A stretch of DNA of 64,000 bases, taken from Kitagawia praeruptora (taxonomy: Eukaryota > Streptophyta > Magnoliopsida > Apiales > Apiaceae). The stretch lies in assembly GCA_037693485.1 (NCBI GenBank), contig CM075352.1, positions 70,868,001 through 70,932,000 of the forward strand. The letters are read 5' to 3'. Below the pieces are notes generated by a model that saw only the letters and a program-made list of their open reading frames with translations, ran no database searches and had not been told where the DNA came from. Made by a program: the position numbers and the translations under genes. How positions within the stretch are numbered: position 1 is the first letter of the stretch; each line of letters starts with the position of its first letter. This document shows positions 21,257 to 31,500 of the stretch, piece after piece.

Positions 21257-24200
21257 CTAAAAATTTAACATTCCTAACTCACTTACTAGTCTACTGAATG
21301 TAGTCTCATCAAGTGGTTTAGTTAGAATATCTGCAAGCTGTTTGTCAGTAGGAACAAAATGAAGTTCCACAGTACCATTCTCAATATGTTCTCTAATAAA
21401 ATGATACCTGACATCAATGTGCTTAGTCCTTGAATGTTGAACTGGATTTTCTGCAATTTTAATAGCACTAGTATTATCACAAAACATAGGAATATTACTA
21501 AGTGTCATACCATAATCCAGTAACTGATTTCTTATCCAAAGGAGCTGTGCACAACAACTGCCTGCTGCTATGTACTCAGCGTCTGCAGTTGAGGTTGAAA
21601 CAGATTGTTGCTTCTTGCTTGCCCAAGAAATCAATCTATTTCCCAAAAATTGACATGTACCTGTAGTGCTTTTCCTGTCTATCTTACACCCTGCATAATC
21701 AGAGTCTGAATAGCCAATTAGAAAGAAATCAGATTCTCTAGGATACCACAAACCAAGATTTGGAGTTCCTTTGAGATATCTAAAGATTCTCTTCACAGCA
21801 ATTAAATGAGATTCCTTAGGATTACTTTGGAATCTAGCACATAAACAGGTAGAAAACATTATATCTGGCCTACTTGCAGTTAGATATAACAATGAGCCTA
21901 TCATGCCTCTATAACTAGTATTATCCACACTCTTCCCCTTAGGATCAGAGTCTAGTTTAGTGGCTGTTGCCATGGGTGTTTTTGCAACTGCACAGTCTTG
22001 AAAGTCAAACCTTCTTAAAAGATCTTTGATATACTTTGACTGATTAATGAAAATACCAGTCTCAGTCTGTTTGACCTGCAAGCCTAAGAAATAATTTAGT
22101 TCACCCATCATGCTCATCTGATACTTAGACTGCATAAGCTTGCTAAACTTAGCACACAACTTTTCATTAGTAGAACCAAAAATAATATCATCAACATAAA
22201 CTTGAACTAAAAGCAATTCACCTTTTATCTTTCTAAAGAATAGAGTTTTGTCAATCGTACCTCTTGTGAAGCCATTTTCAAGAAGAAATTTAGACAAAGT
22301 CTCATACCATGCTCTTGGTGCCTGCTTTAGTCCATAGAGTGCCTTGTCAAGTTTGTAGACATGATTTGGAAACTTTGAATCAACAAATCCAGGTGGCTGT
22401 TCTACATACACTTCTTCATCAAGTTTGCCATTTAAAAAAGCACTCTTTACATCCATCTGGTATACCTTGAATTTTGAATGAGCTGCAAATGCAAGAAACA
22501 TCCTGATTGCTTCCAATCTTGCTACAGGTGCAAAGGTCTCATCATAATCAATGCCTTCTTCCTGAGAATAACCTTTGGCCACCAGTCTTGCTTTGTTCCT
22601 TACAATCATACCAGATTCATCTAGCTTGTTTCTGAAAACCCATCTTGCACCAACAATAGATCTATCTTTAGGTCTTGGTACCAGTTTCCAAACTTTGTTT
22701 CTCTCAAACTCATTTAACTCCTCCTGCATTGCAATTACCCAATCAGGATCCTGTAAGGCTTCTTCAACCTTCTTAGGTTCATTCTTTGAGAGAAAGCAAC
22801 TATACAAGCATTCATTTTGAATTGATCTTCTAGTTCGAACACCACTATTTGGATCACCAATTATCAAATCTTCAGTATGATCCTTTGTCCATTTTCTAAC
22901 AGGTGGTAAATCAACTCTGCTAGTCTCTCCCCCTAAGTTAGTGGTATCTCTTGTAGAAGAATTCTCTCTACCTTCAAAAACTCTCCTTTGATCAATAGAA
23001 TCAGTAGATTCCATATTGCTGCTAGTTACTGATCTTTCCTCAGTAGACTCTGAAAGGTCAGTTCATGATGGAGTAGACTCTGAAACATCAATTCCTGATG
23101 GAATAGATTCTGAAAGACTAGTCTGCTCCTGATGATCACTGTGTTCTCTCTGATTTATTTGCTCCCCCTCAACAGTAGCATTCCTTTGAGAAGCAATAGA
23201 AATTTCTTCTGGAGAACCTTCATCATCACTTGAGAGTATCTCAGAATTCTTCAGATTTTCAAATTCCAATTTGTCATGGCTTTCATCAGTTTGCAAAATT
23301 CCAAATTTCTTATCATCAAATGCAACATGAATTGATTCCATAACAATGTGAGTTCTGAGATTATAAACTTTGAAGGCCTTAGATGCTGAATATCCTAGAA
23401 AAATTGCTTCATCCGATTTGGCTTCAAATTTTCCAAGTTGTTCTGGATGAACTTTTAGGACATAGCATTTGCATCCAAAGATATGAAAATATTTCACACT
23501 TGGTTTCTTTCCTTTGATCATCTCATAGGGAGTTTTTCCATGACTATTTACCAAGGTACAGTTCTGAGTGAAACATGCAGTGTTAATAGCTTCTGCCCAA
23601 AAGTAGGTTGGAAGTTTTGCATCTGCAAGCATGGTTCTTGCTGCCTCTATGAGAGTCCTGTTCTTTCTTTCCACTACACCATTTTGTTGAGGTGTAGCAG
23701 GTGCAGAAAACTGTTGAGTGATTCCATTGTCTGCACAAAACCCCTCCATTGTAGAATTCTTGAATTCTGTACCATTGTCACTCCTAAGTACTTTGACTTT
23801 GTACTCAGAATTATTCTGAATATTCTTGATGAGTTCAATGATTTGCTGAGGAGCTTCATCCTTCTTGTGTAGAAAGAACACCCATGTGAACCTTGTGAAA
23901 TCATCCACCATAACTAGAGCATATCTTTTCTTGCTGATAGACATAATGTTTACTGGACCAAACAGATCAAGATGTAGCATGTGAAATGGTTCAGTAATTG
24001 AATTTTCAGTCTTGCTCTTGAAGGTGGTTCTTCTTTGCTTTCCAAACTGACATGCATCACAAAGTCCATCTTGCACAAAATTCGCCTGAGGTAGGCCTCT
24101 CACCAAATTGTGTTTAACAAGTTGATTAAGCTTCTTGAAATTAAGATGTGAGAGCTTCTTGTGCCAATTCCAGCTTTCATCACTTGTTGCTTTGCTGTAG

Positions 24201-24604
24201 AGACATCTAACAATTCCTTTAGATGTATCACTTAAGCTGGCTTCATATATGTTACCATGCCTTTGACCAGTTAGAACAATGTCTCCATTCTGCATATTCA
24301 AGACTTTGCATCCTTCTCTGTCAAAGATTGATTTGTAACCTTTATCACCCAGTTGACTTATGCTTAAAAGAGTATGTTTCAAGCCTTCAACCAGTGCTAC
24401 ATTTTCTATGATGACATTCCCCAAAATAATTGAGCCATATCCCAGAGTTTCTCCTTTGTTGCCATCTCTAAAAGATATTACTGGGCCAGCTTTCCTCTCA
24501 AACTTTGTAAGCAGGGACTTCTTTCCAGTCATATGTCCAGAGCATCCACTGTCCAAGATAATTGAATGCTTCTTTCCTGTGCCCTGCAAACAAAAAGTAA
24601 CTAG
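21257..24604 (-). pseudogene. SIRE-B pol polyprotein (protease, integrase, RT, RNase H), one in-frame stop
   Basis: The frame opens after a TAA at 24605-24607 and has no ATG at its start, so it depends on splicing or recoding from gag. The order is: aspartic protease DSGCSGHMTG; integrase zinc finger (WHKKLSHLN...CDACQ); integrase core with HLDLFGP, RSDNGTEF and NGVVERKNRTL, which supply the D, D and E residues; acidic linker; RT with YVDDIIFGS; RNase H with SDSDYAG, STADAEYIAAGS and DNTSAI. The only break is TGA at 23063-23065 in the linker, where repeats of SGIDVSEST suggest GGA changed to TGA. All catalytic motifs are intact, so the stop separates PR-IN from RT-RH. It ends at 21257 before the motif-rich interval. 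Confidence 0.9.
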
Positions 24605-26892
24605 TTAGAATTTTTTAGGACCCAACTTTGATTGGATCCTTTCTTACTAGATTTAGAGACAACAGACTTTGAAGATTTTGCATTTATTTTACCTGTTGCA
24701 GAGTCAACTTTAGACTCTGATCTCACAAACTGTTTGTGACTAGGAGTTTCAGATTTCAAAGAATAATAGTCATAATACAGTTCATGATATTCTCTACACA
24801 TGTAAATGGAATGAAGTAAACTACCACAATGATAACAAGCTTTTTATGGTTGGTATTGAATTTTCTGAGTCTTGGGGAATCTGGACTCAGTTTTCCAAGA
24901 AGGTTTTTGATTGCAGTCTAGGGCCAAATGATTATGATTTCCACACTTATAGCATTTTTTCCTAGGTGCATCAGGTACATTCTTGTAATTGTTCTCTTTG
25001 TTAATACCTTCTTTTCCATTCCTATTTCTCTTAATCTTGCTAGACTCTGAAAGATCATCTAATCTCTGTTTCAACTGAGACTTAGACAGAAACCCTATGT
25101 TTACATTCTTAGGTTTCTCTAACACTTTCTCATCTGAATAACTATTGTTAATTCTCTTGTGTACAACAGGGGTACCTTTTGAATCAACAAATTTAACATG
25201 ATTAGGTTCAGAAACAATTTTCTTACCTTCAGATTTAGATGTGTTAGCTTCTACCTTACTATCATCATTGACAATAGCTACTTTTTCTTCTTGTCTAGCC
25301 TTATCAAAACCTAAACCATTAACCTTACCACGAATTCCACTCTCAAAGATTTCTATTGTCTTCTTACTGGAATTGTTAATGGTCTTAATCACATCTCTCT
25401 CTTCTTCTAGTTCTTTTCTGACATAGTCATAAGCCTCAAGAATTACACTATAATCATGCTTAGCTTTATCAGAACTCAACTTGTATTCTTCCATTTGAAT
25501 TAATTCAGATTCAAGAAAATTATTTCTATCAACTAATTTATCATTCTTAACCTTAAGTTCATCTCTTTCACAAGTAAGAATTCTAAAATTAGTCATAAGA
25601 TTCTTAAACTCAGCATGGATAGATCTAATTTCATCAGAATTTAAGCTATCAAATGAATCAAGAGAGTGAAGTGATACCTTAACAGAGGATGGAGAAGTTT
25701 TCTTTGGAGATCCAGGTTTATCTGAACTATTGGCCATCAATGCAATGTTTTCATAATCCAATTCATCTTCAGAGTCACTGGAATCAGCCCAATCCTTCTG
25801 TGTGACCATAAGTGCATTACCCTTTCCTGAATTCCTAGGCTTCTTACACTCACTAGCAAAGTGTCCAAGCTCGCTGCAGTTAAAGCACTTGATCTTGACC
25901 TTATCAAGCTTGACAATTGTACTTTTGCTCTTGTCACTCTTCTTCTCCTCCTTCTTTTGAAAAGGTCCTTTGCTAAATCTTCTCCTGTTGAATCTTCCTT
26001 TCTTGAAAGCTTTAGCAAACATAGCAAAGAGTTCTTGCATCTCAGATTCAGAATCATTGTTGTCAGAGTCCATATCAGTAGTCTCTGACTCAGAACTTTC
26101 TTTGCTTTTCTTCTTCCTCGAATTCTTTACAGCAATCTCTTCATGCTGTTCTTCAGGAAGCTTCTTTACTTCAGATTGAGCAGTAAGTGCAATAGTCTTC
26201 ATCTTTCCTTCACTCCTGCTCTTTTTCTGCTGCTTGTCAAGTTCATAAGCTTTCAATTTTCCATATACTGCCTCTAATGAAATCTCGTCCAGATCATTAG
26301 CTTCCTCAATCGCAGATATCTTCTCATTGTAGAAATCAGGCAAAGCTTTCATGAACTTTGTATTCATATCCTCCAAGTCATAATATTTACCATGCATGGC
26401 CATCTCATTGATGAGTTTTGTAAACCTATCAAAGGTATCAGTAAGTGACTCACCAGACTTGGATTCAAAGTACTCATACTGTTGTATAAGTAATGTCCTC
26501 ATATTCTTCCTGACAGGCTTAGTTCCTTCACAGTGAACCTTAAGATTGTCCCATATATCCTTAGCAGTTTTACAAGAGAGAACATAGTTAGTGAGAACGG
26601 AATCAAGACTATTGAATAATATGTTTCTCACTTTAGCATCTTTGAGAACATTCTCCTTGTCCTTATCTGACCATTCAGATTTTGGCTTCTCTGCTGTATG
26701 TTCTGGAACAACCACACCATCAACAGTTGCTTGTCCAACGACCTTTGTTGGAACAAAAGGTCCATCTCTGATTCTGTCAAGATAATCAGGATCTGTTGCT
26801 TCCAGATGATGCAACATCTTTACTTCCCATAGAGTATATTCGTTTCTCTTGAGCATAGGGATCTTAGTATTCCCATCCTTGTAACCAGACAT
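24601..26892 (-). pseudogene. SIRE-B gag, interrupted by one in-frame TAA
   Basis: Starts at ATG 26892, 36 bp downstream of the primer site. Residues about 10-230 form the copia Gag (UBN2-like) fold, with YTLWEVKM and a helical core. A CCHC knuckle CFNCSELGHFASEC lies near 340, followed by a long coiled coil, then a second knuckle CYKCGNHNHLALDC near 650. A TAA at 24844-24846 stops the 682-residue product. The same frame continues to 24601 with a third knuckle-like CYHCGSLLHSIYMC, present without interruption in SIRE-A. So the stop probably removes the last zinc knuckle and about 80 residues, unless it is read through. Confidence 0.85.
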
Positions 26893-26928
26893 GATTGCAG
26901 ATCTTTATGATTATTCGAAATCAACCTT

Positions 26929-26941
26929 CTCTGATACCAAT
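26929..26941 (-). promoter_or_regulatory. SIRE-B primer binding site
   Basis: On the minus strand, directly after the 5' LTR, ATTGGTATCAGAG matches the 3' end of plant initiator tRNA-Met (TGGTATCAGAGC type), the usual primer of Ty1/copia elements. Confidence 0.85.
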
Positions 26942-27677
26942 TGTTAACTCGAATAACTTGTAGAAGGGGGGGTTGAATACAAGTTATATAATCGTGTCTG
27001 ATTTTTGCTTGATTATAAGAACAAGAATAAACGAATGAATCAAACTCTTGTTTGTATTAATAAGATCAAATACAAACTCTACCAAAGGTGTACAATACCT
27101 TTAGCAGCTGCTGACAATACAAATATCTCTCTGTTTGTTTCGTACTCTCGAATACAAACCTTATACAGAGCTACGCACTCGAACTTTTTCCTCACGAGCT
27201 ACACTCTTTTACAATGATATTGAGAGAGTATTTATAATGCTACCTATCAACTAATAACAGAAAGATATAATCTATACATGACAATGTTCTGCCTTCTAGT
27301 CGATAGTTTCCTTCAATAGAAAACTCTTTCCTTCATAATATCTTCTTGCTTGTTCTTCAAACAACAATCCTGTTTTATAGCACTTGCCAGTTTCTGTAGC
27401 ATCCATAATGACATCATCAGTAACATGACTGATATCAGGATCTGTACACTGCATCAGTATCTGATCAACCATCAGTATTGGACCGTCATCAGGATTTGCT
27501 CTCTGTTCCTGACATGTAGTCTCCGATACACTGTTCATTCCTGACTAAACTATACAGATAACTGTCTTACACATAAAACCTATATACAGTGCTAAATCCT
27601 TTATAAGATCAGGATTACAAGAAGTATAACGTGTAAATTCTATTCTTAACATCACAACTTATGAATTATTCCTAACA
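26942..27677 (-). repeat. SIRE-B 5' LTR
   Basis: 736 bp. It retains TATAAATA on the minus strand (27229-27236), about 440 bp from the LTR start, a suitable core promoter for the genomic RNA. The matching box in the 3' LTR is mutated. The 80-codon LTR ORF is at 27538-27296 (minus), starting MNSVSETTCQEQ; it has no recognised domain. Confidence 0.93.
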
Positions 27678-28475
27678 TATCTTCACTTGATTCTCTGACC
27701 CTTTTTCCAGTTGTAATATATGTTCTGTCAGTGTTAATGCATTTTCATCCTTCTTTGCAAGAAAATATACCCATGTGTACCTGGTATATTCATCAACAAT
27801 GACTAGAGCATATTTCTTCTTTCCAAGAGACATCACATTCACTGGACCAAAAAGATCAACATGTAGTAGATGATAAGGATCAACAATTGAAGACTCAGAT
27901 TTGCTTTTGAAGGTGGCTTTTCTCTGTTTGGCCTTTTGACAAGAATCACACAGGCCTTCTACATTCAACAAGGACTTTGGTAAACCTCTCACAAGATCAT
28001 TCTTTATTAGCTCATTGATATTGTTCAGATTCAAATGAGAGAGTTTCTTGTGCCACTTCCAACTCTCTTCACTGGACATTCTTGTTGACAGACACACTGC
28101 TTTGCCATCAGTGTTTGTTGACAATTTAATTTCATATATGTTATTGTGTCTGTTTCCAACTAGAGCAACTTTCCCTGTAGATTTGCTGATCACTTGACAA
28201 TATTCAGGTTGAAAATCTACATGATATCCTCTGTCACAGATTTGACTCACAGATAGCAGATCATGCTTGAGTCCTGGAACCAGAGCTACATTTGTGATGA
28301 TGACATTTCCAAGATTAATATTGCCATATCCCAGTGTATGTCCTATGTTGCCATCTCCATAGGAAACTTCTGGGCCAGCCTTCTCCTCAAACTCTGATAG
28401 CAGGGCTTTATTTCCTGTCATGTGTCCTGAACATCCACTGTCCACGACTAGGGTACTAACCCTGTTGCCCTGCAA
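27678..28475 (-). pseudogene. SIRE-A pol, upstream part: protease and integrase N-half (split by SIRE-B)
   Basis: The open frame begins after a TGA at 28476-28478 and has no ATG. It contains the aspartic protease VVDSGCSGHMTG, then the integrase zinc finger WHKKLSHLN...GLCDSCQ, and the first integrase catalytic Asp in HVDLFGP. It runs into the TATCT duplication, after which SIRE-B begins. The next residues of integrase are coded beyond 15523. The frame is +1 relative to gag and is preceded by TTTGTGATTGCAG, which looks like a 3' splice site. Confidence 0.9.
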
Positions 28476-28485
28476 TCACAAACAA

Positions 28486-30723
28486 TCACTGATTATTAGT
28501 TTTAAGGATCCAGACTTGCTTGGATCCTTTGGCTTTCTTAATTCTGTTAGCTTTTGCAGCGGAATTTACATTAACAGAGTTTAAGCTAACTTTTTCAGAG
28601 TTTACATTTGCAGAGTTTACTTTAACCCATTTCAAATTTGGCTTGAGTTCATAGTAATTATAGTAAATAGCATGATAATCTCTGCAAGTGTAAATAGAAT
28701 GCCAAGTACTTCCACAGTGTTTGCATAAAGTCTGTGGTCTTGTTCTCACATAATCACTCTTTACTGCAGTTTTAGAGGGCAAATAATTAATGTTTTTATT
28801 CTTACTGCAGAAACTAGCAAGATGATTAGTGCTACCACAATTAAAGCATGTTTTTCTAGGAGCTAATGAAGCAAGCATTGGCTTAATTCCTGAGGTTATG
28901 CCTACCTTTCCATTTCTGTTTTTCTTAGGCATTCTCTGTATGTTGACAGACTTTATTTCCTTAAGCTTATGCTTGAGTTGTTTATCTGTCATTAAACCAA
29001 TGTTAGCCTCTTTAACAAAAGTTTTAGCATATGACTCTTTAACAGCCTTTTTCTGTGCTTCAGTCTTAGGTCCACCTGTTCCCATGACATTACCTTCAGA
29101 TGAACGATGTGGTCTAACTTTTACCTGATTTTCAAATCTAAGTTCATCTCCCTCAGAGTAACCTAGACCTACTGTGTCTGACTGAAACACTTCTTGAGTG
29201 TCTTTACCAGAGTGTGTCCAAGTTTTAATGATGTGTTTAGTATCCTCCAATTCTGATTCTAGTTGCTTATACTTTCCTAGCAACTCCTGTTCAATAAACA
29301 CTGCATCATCTCTCTCTTTCTGAATTTTATTCATGTTCTCTAGCTGTTCCTCAACAAGTTTATTTCTCTCTTTAAGTTGAGAACACTCAGACTTTATCCT
29401 TTCATTTTCTAAAGTCTGATCCCTATAACTGATATGCAATGCTTTAAGATAAATTCTCAGTTCAGTTATATTATCAGTGTTATAAGCATAGGTAGTTGGA
29501 GGTACCTTGAGATCATCATTTTCAGTCTGAGTAGTAGCCATGAGAGCATAGTTGACTTCCTCATCTGAATCTGAAGTATCTGCCCAATCTCTGCCTTTGG
29601 TGTAGAGTGCCTTTTCAGTTTTACCCTTCTTGCACTCAGGAGCATAGTGACCCATCTCCTTACACTTGTAGCATTGAATCTCAGACTTATCTTTCTTACC
29701 AGATTTGAAGTCCTTTCCCTCAGATTTCTTGAAATTCTTCCTGTCAGACTTTGAGTAGTCCCTGGAGAATCTCTTTCCCTTCTTGAAGTTCTTGTATCCC
29801 ATCTTCTTGAAGGTCTTTACCATCAATGCAGCCATTTGCATCATCTCCTCATCATCTTCAGAATCAGATGATTCATCTGTGTTTGAGTCAACATCAGTGT
29901 TTGATGACTCATTCTCTGAATGTATGACTAAGGCTTTCCCTTTTGCCTTTCTCCTTGATGCCTCCTTCTTTGATGGTTTCTCCTCAACCTTAAGAGCAAC
30001 AGACTTTGACTTTCTACTAGATCTTTTGTTTCTCTGCTCCAATTCCAATTCATGAGTTTTGAGCAGCCCATAAATTTCATCAATTTCTGTTTCACCAAGT
30101 TCATAATTATCTCTTATAGTGGTTGTTTTCACATCCCACTTTTCAGGTAGAGAAAGAAGAAACTTGAGATTTGAGTCTTCTAAATCATACTCTTTGTTAA
30201 CCAATGACAAATCATTGAGCAGTTTACAGAATCTGTCAAATGTTTCTGTCATGGTTTCATCAGACTTTGCCTCAAAGTGCTCATACTCCTGAGTGAGTAT
30301 GTTTCTTCTGTTTTTCTTGATTGCAGGAGTTCCTTGACACCTAACCTCAAGTGCATCCCATATTTCCTTTGCTGTTGTGCAGTTAATCACTTTATTAGAC
30401 ATAACATTGTCTAATGCACTGTGAAGTAAATGTCTCACTTTTGCATCCTTTGCAATAGATGAAAGATCCTCAGCAGTTAGATCTTTCTTTTCCTTTGGAA
30501 TGACCTTTGATTCCTCACCAGCAGCAGCAGCAGATAATTTTGTTGGTTTGTGAGGACCTTCATATATTCTATCAAGGTATTCTGGATCTGTAGCCTCCAG
30601 AAACATGGTCATTTTCACCTTCCAAATTGCATACTCTGATGGCCTAAGTATAGGAACCCTTATTGTCTCATACCTACTAACAGTAGTAGGGGCTTTCTCA
30701 GATGGTGGAGGTATCTCTGCCAT
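28486..30723 (-). CDS. SIRE-A Gag (745 residues, intact)
   Basis: Capsid/nucleocapsid protein of SIRE-A, starting at ATG 30723, 48 bp after the primer site. Residues about 25-235 are the copia Gag (UBN2-like) region with YAIWKVKM. The first CCHC knuckle is CYKCKEMGHYAPEC (351-364). A coiled coil spans about 435-500. A second knuckle CFNCGSTNHLASFC (626-639) and a knuckle-like CKHCGSTWHSIYTC (667-680) follow. The C-terminal extension makes it about twice the size of ordinary copia Gag, a Sirevirus trait. ATTQTEN (396-402) resembles the dynein light chain LC8 binding motif reported for Sirevirus Gag. The stop is TGA at 28486-28488, just before the pol acceptor-like sequence. Confidence 0.92.
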   Translation of the reverse strand: MAEIPPPSEKAPTTVSRYETIRVPILRPSEYAIWKVKMTMFLEATDPEYLDRIYEGPHKPTKLSAAAAGEESKVIPKEKKDLTAEDLSSIAKDAKVRHLLHSALDNVMSNKVINCTTAKEIWDALEVRCQGTPAIKKNRRNILTQEYEHFEAKSDETMTETFDRFCKLLNDLSLVNKEYDLEDSNLKFLLSLPEKWDVKTTTIRDNYELGETEIDEIYGLLKTHELELEQRNKRSSRKSKSVALKVEEKPSKKEASRRKAKGKALVIHSENESSNTDVDSNTDESSDSEDDEEMMQMAALMVKTFKKMGYKNFKKGKRFSRDYSKSDRKNFKKSEGKDFKSGKKDKSEIQCYKCKEMGHYAPECKKGKTEKALYTKGRDWADTSDSDEEVNYALMATTQTENDDLKVPPTTYAYNTDNITELRIYLKALHISYRDQTLENERIKSECSQLKERNKLVEEQLENMNKIQKERDDAVFIEQELLGKYKQLESELEDTKHIIKTWTHSGKDTQEVFQSDTVGLGYSEGDELRFENQVKVRPHRSSEGNVMGTGGPKTEAQKKAVKESYAKTFVKEANIGLMTDKQLKHKLKEIKSVNIQRMPKKNRNGKVGITSGIKPMLASLAPRKTCFNCGSTNHLASFCSKNKNINYLPSKTAVKSDYVRTRPQTLCKHCGSTWHSIYTCRDYHAIYYNYYELKPNLKWVKVNSANVNSEKVSLNSVNVNSAAKANRIKKAKGSKQVWILKTNNQ

Positions 30724-30770
30724 TGATTACTCTTGTGTTTGGATCTTTAACTGTAATAAAGTAACAGATT

Positions 30771-30786
30771 AGGCTCTGATACCACT
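30771..30786 (-). promoter_or_regulatory. SIRE-A primer binding site
   Basis: On the minus strand the bases after the 5' LTR read AGTGGTATCAGAGCCT, complementary to the initiator tRNA-Met 3' end. Confidence 0.88.
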
Positions 30787-31301
30787 TGTTAGGTCGAATA
30801 CACAATAAGCAATCAAATACTGTATGAGTAACTTAACAAGAACACACTGTTTAACAATTAAAAACTGTTTGGAATTAACAATTCCTCTCTCAGTGATGTA
30901 AATATCACAGAGAGCTGCTTAGGTTACAATCAATGAATTTCTCAATGTTCGACTACCCTTCTAGGGTTAACCTCACTGTATTTATAGAACATACAGCTTC
31001 GTACAATCAGTAACTGATTCTCCTATAATCAAGCTATACAATTGATATCAATCACGATTGTTCCAGTCTTCCAAGTCAACTCAATCTCTTTGACAGCTTT
31101 CTTATCTTCAAAGATATTGCTTCCATATTTATCTTGCATCAACCTTTAAACACTGTTGACTCTTCAGACAATATCGCTACAGAGTTTACCAACCTCTGTT
31201 GCGCTTCCAGTCAGTGTTTAACTAAACTCTGACTGCTTCCAGCTAAACTCTGTTTTCTGACTTTAGCTTCCAAACACTGTTCTCATCAATCATTTCTAAC
31301 A
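30787..31301 (-). repeat. SIRE-A 5' LTR
   Basis: 515 bp with TATAAATA on the minus strand (30979-30986). It is identical to the 3' LTR except for one visible base. Confidence 0.93.
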
Positions 31302-31500
31302 GAAGGGTACCATTGAGAATATCCCTTAAATTAATGACAAACATAACAAATTCATATTAAGGACAATCTTGGTAATAAAATTATATTTTAGGAAGTTAGC
31401 AATTTTTTTGATTTGATTGAATAAAAAACCAAACCAAACCAAACATACCCAGTGTATCCCGCTTGGAGCAGGGTCTGGGGAGGGTGAGATGTACGCAGAC

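Larger units (their letters stand above)
15524..27677 (-). mobile_element. SIRE-B: Sirevirus-like Ty1/copia retrotransposon, 12,154 bp, inside SIRE-A integrase
   Basis: Complete minus-strand element flanked by TATCT (15519-15523 and 27678-27682). In element order it has: 5' LTR (26942-27677), primer site, gag (26892 on), pol, a 1.46-kb interval carrying an antisense ORF, ORF3, polypurine tract and 3' LTR (15524-16259). The LTRs are 736 bp each with two visible differences. Gag, pol and ORF3 each carry one in-frame stop. It has the same layout as SIRE-A but clearly different sequence, so it is another family of the lineage and not a second copy. Confidence 0.93.
6658..31301 (-). mobile_element. 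SIRE-A: Sirevirus-like Ty1/copia retrotransposon (about 12.5 kb without SIRE-B)
   Basis: Complete element on the minus strand with a GAAGG duplication at 6653-6657 and 31302-31306. In element order it has: 5' LTR (30787-31301), primer site, gag (30723-28486), pol (28475-27678 continued at 15523-13004), a 2-kb non-coding interval, ORF3 (10956-7327), polypurine tract and 3' LTR. The two LTRs are 515 bp each and I see one difference (GATTTTC against GAATTTC). Gag and ORF3 are fully open. Pol carries one frameshift and is split by SIRE-B. The large Gag, the third ORF after RNase H and the tRNA-Met-type primer site place it with Sireviruses. That lineage call is by layout, not phylogeny. Confidence 0.92.
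6197..31325. mobile_element. MULE-type MITE (about 480 bp), split by SIRE-A
   Basis: Left terminus GGAACATTCTCAGTGC, right terminus complement GGGATATTCTCAATGG. A 9-bp duplication TTAAATTAA lies at 6188-6196 and 31326-31334, the size expected for Mutator-like elements. The interior arms are also inverted: CCAGATGGTACCATTCC near 6223 faces GGATTGGTATCATCTGG near 6622, and TACGAGTGGTGTTCTTGTAT faces ATACAAGGGTACCACTCGTA. The parts are 6197-6657 and 31307-31325, with SIRE-A between them. It is non-coding. Confidence 0.75.
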
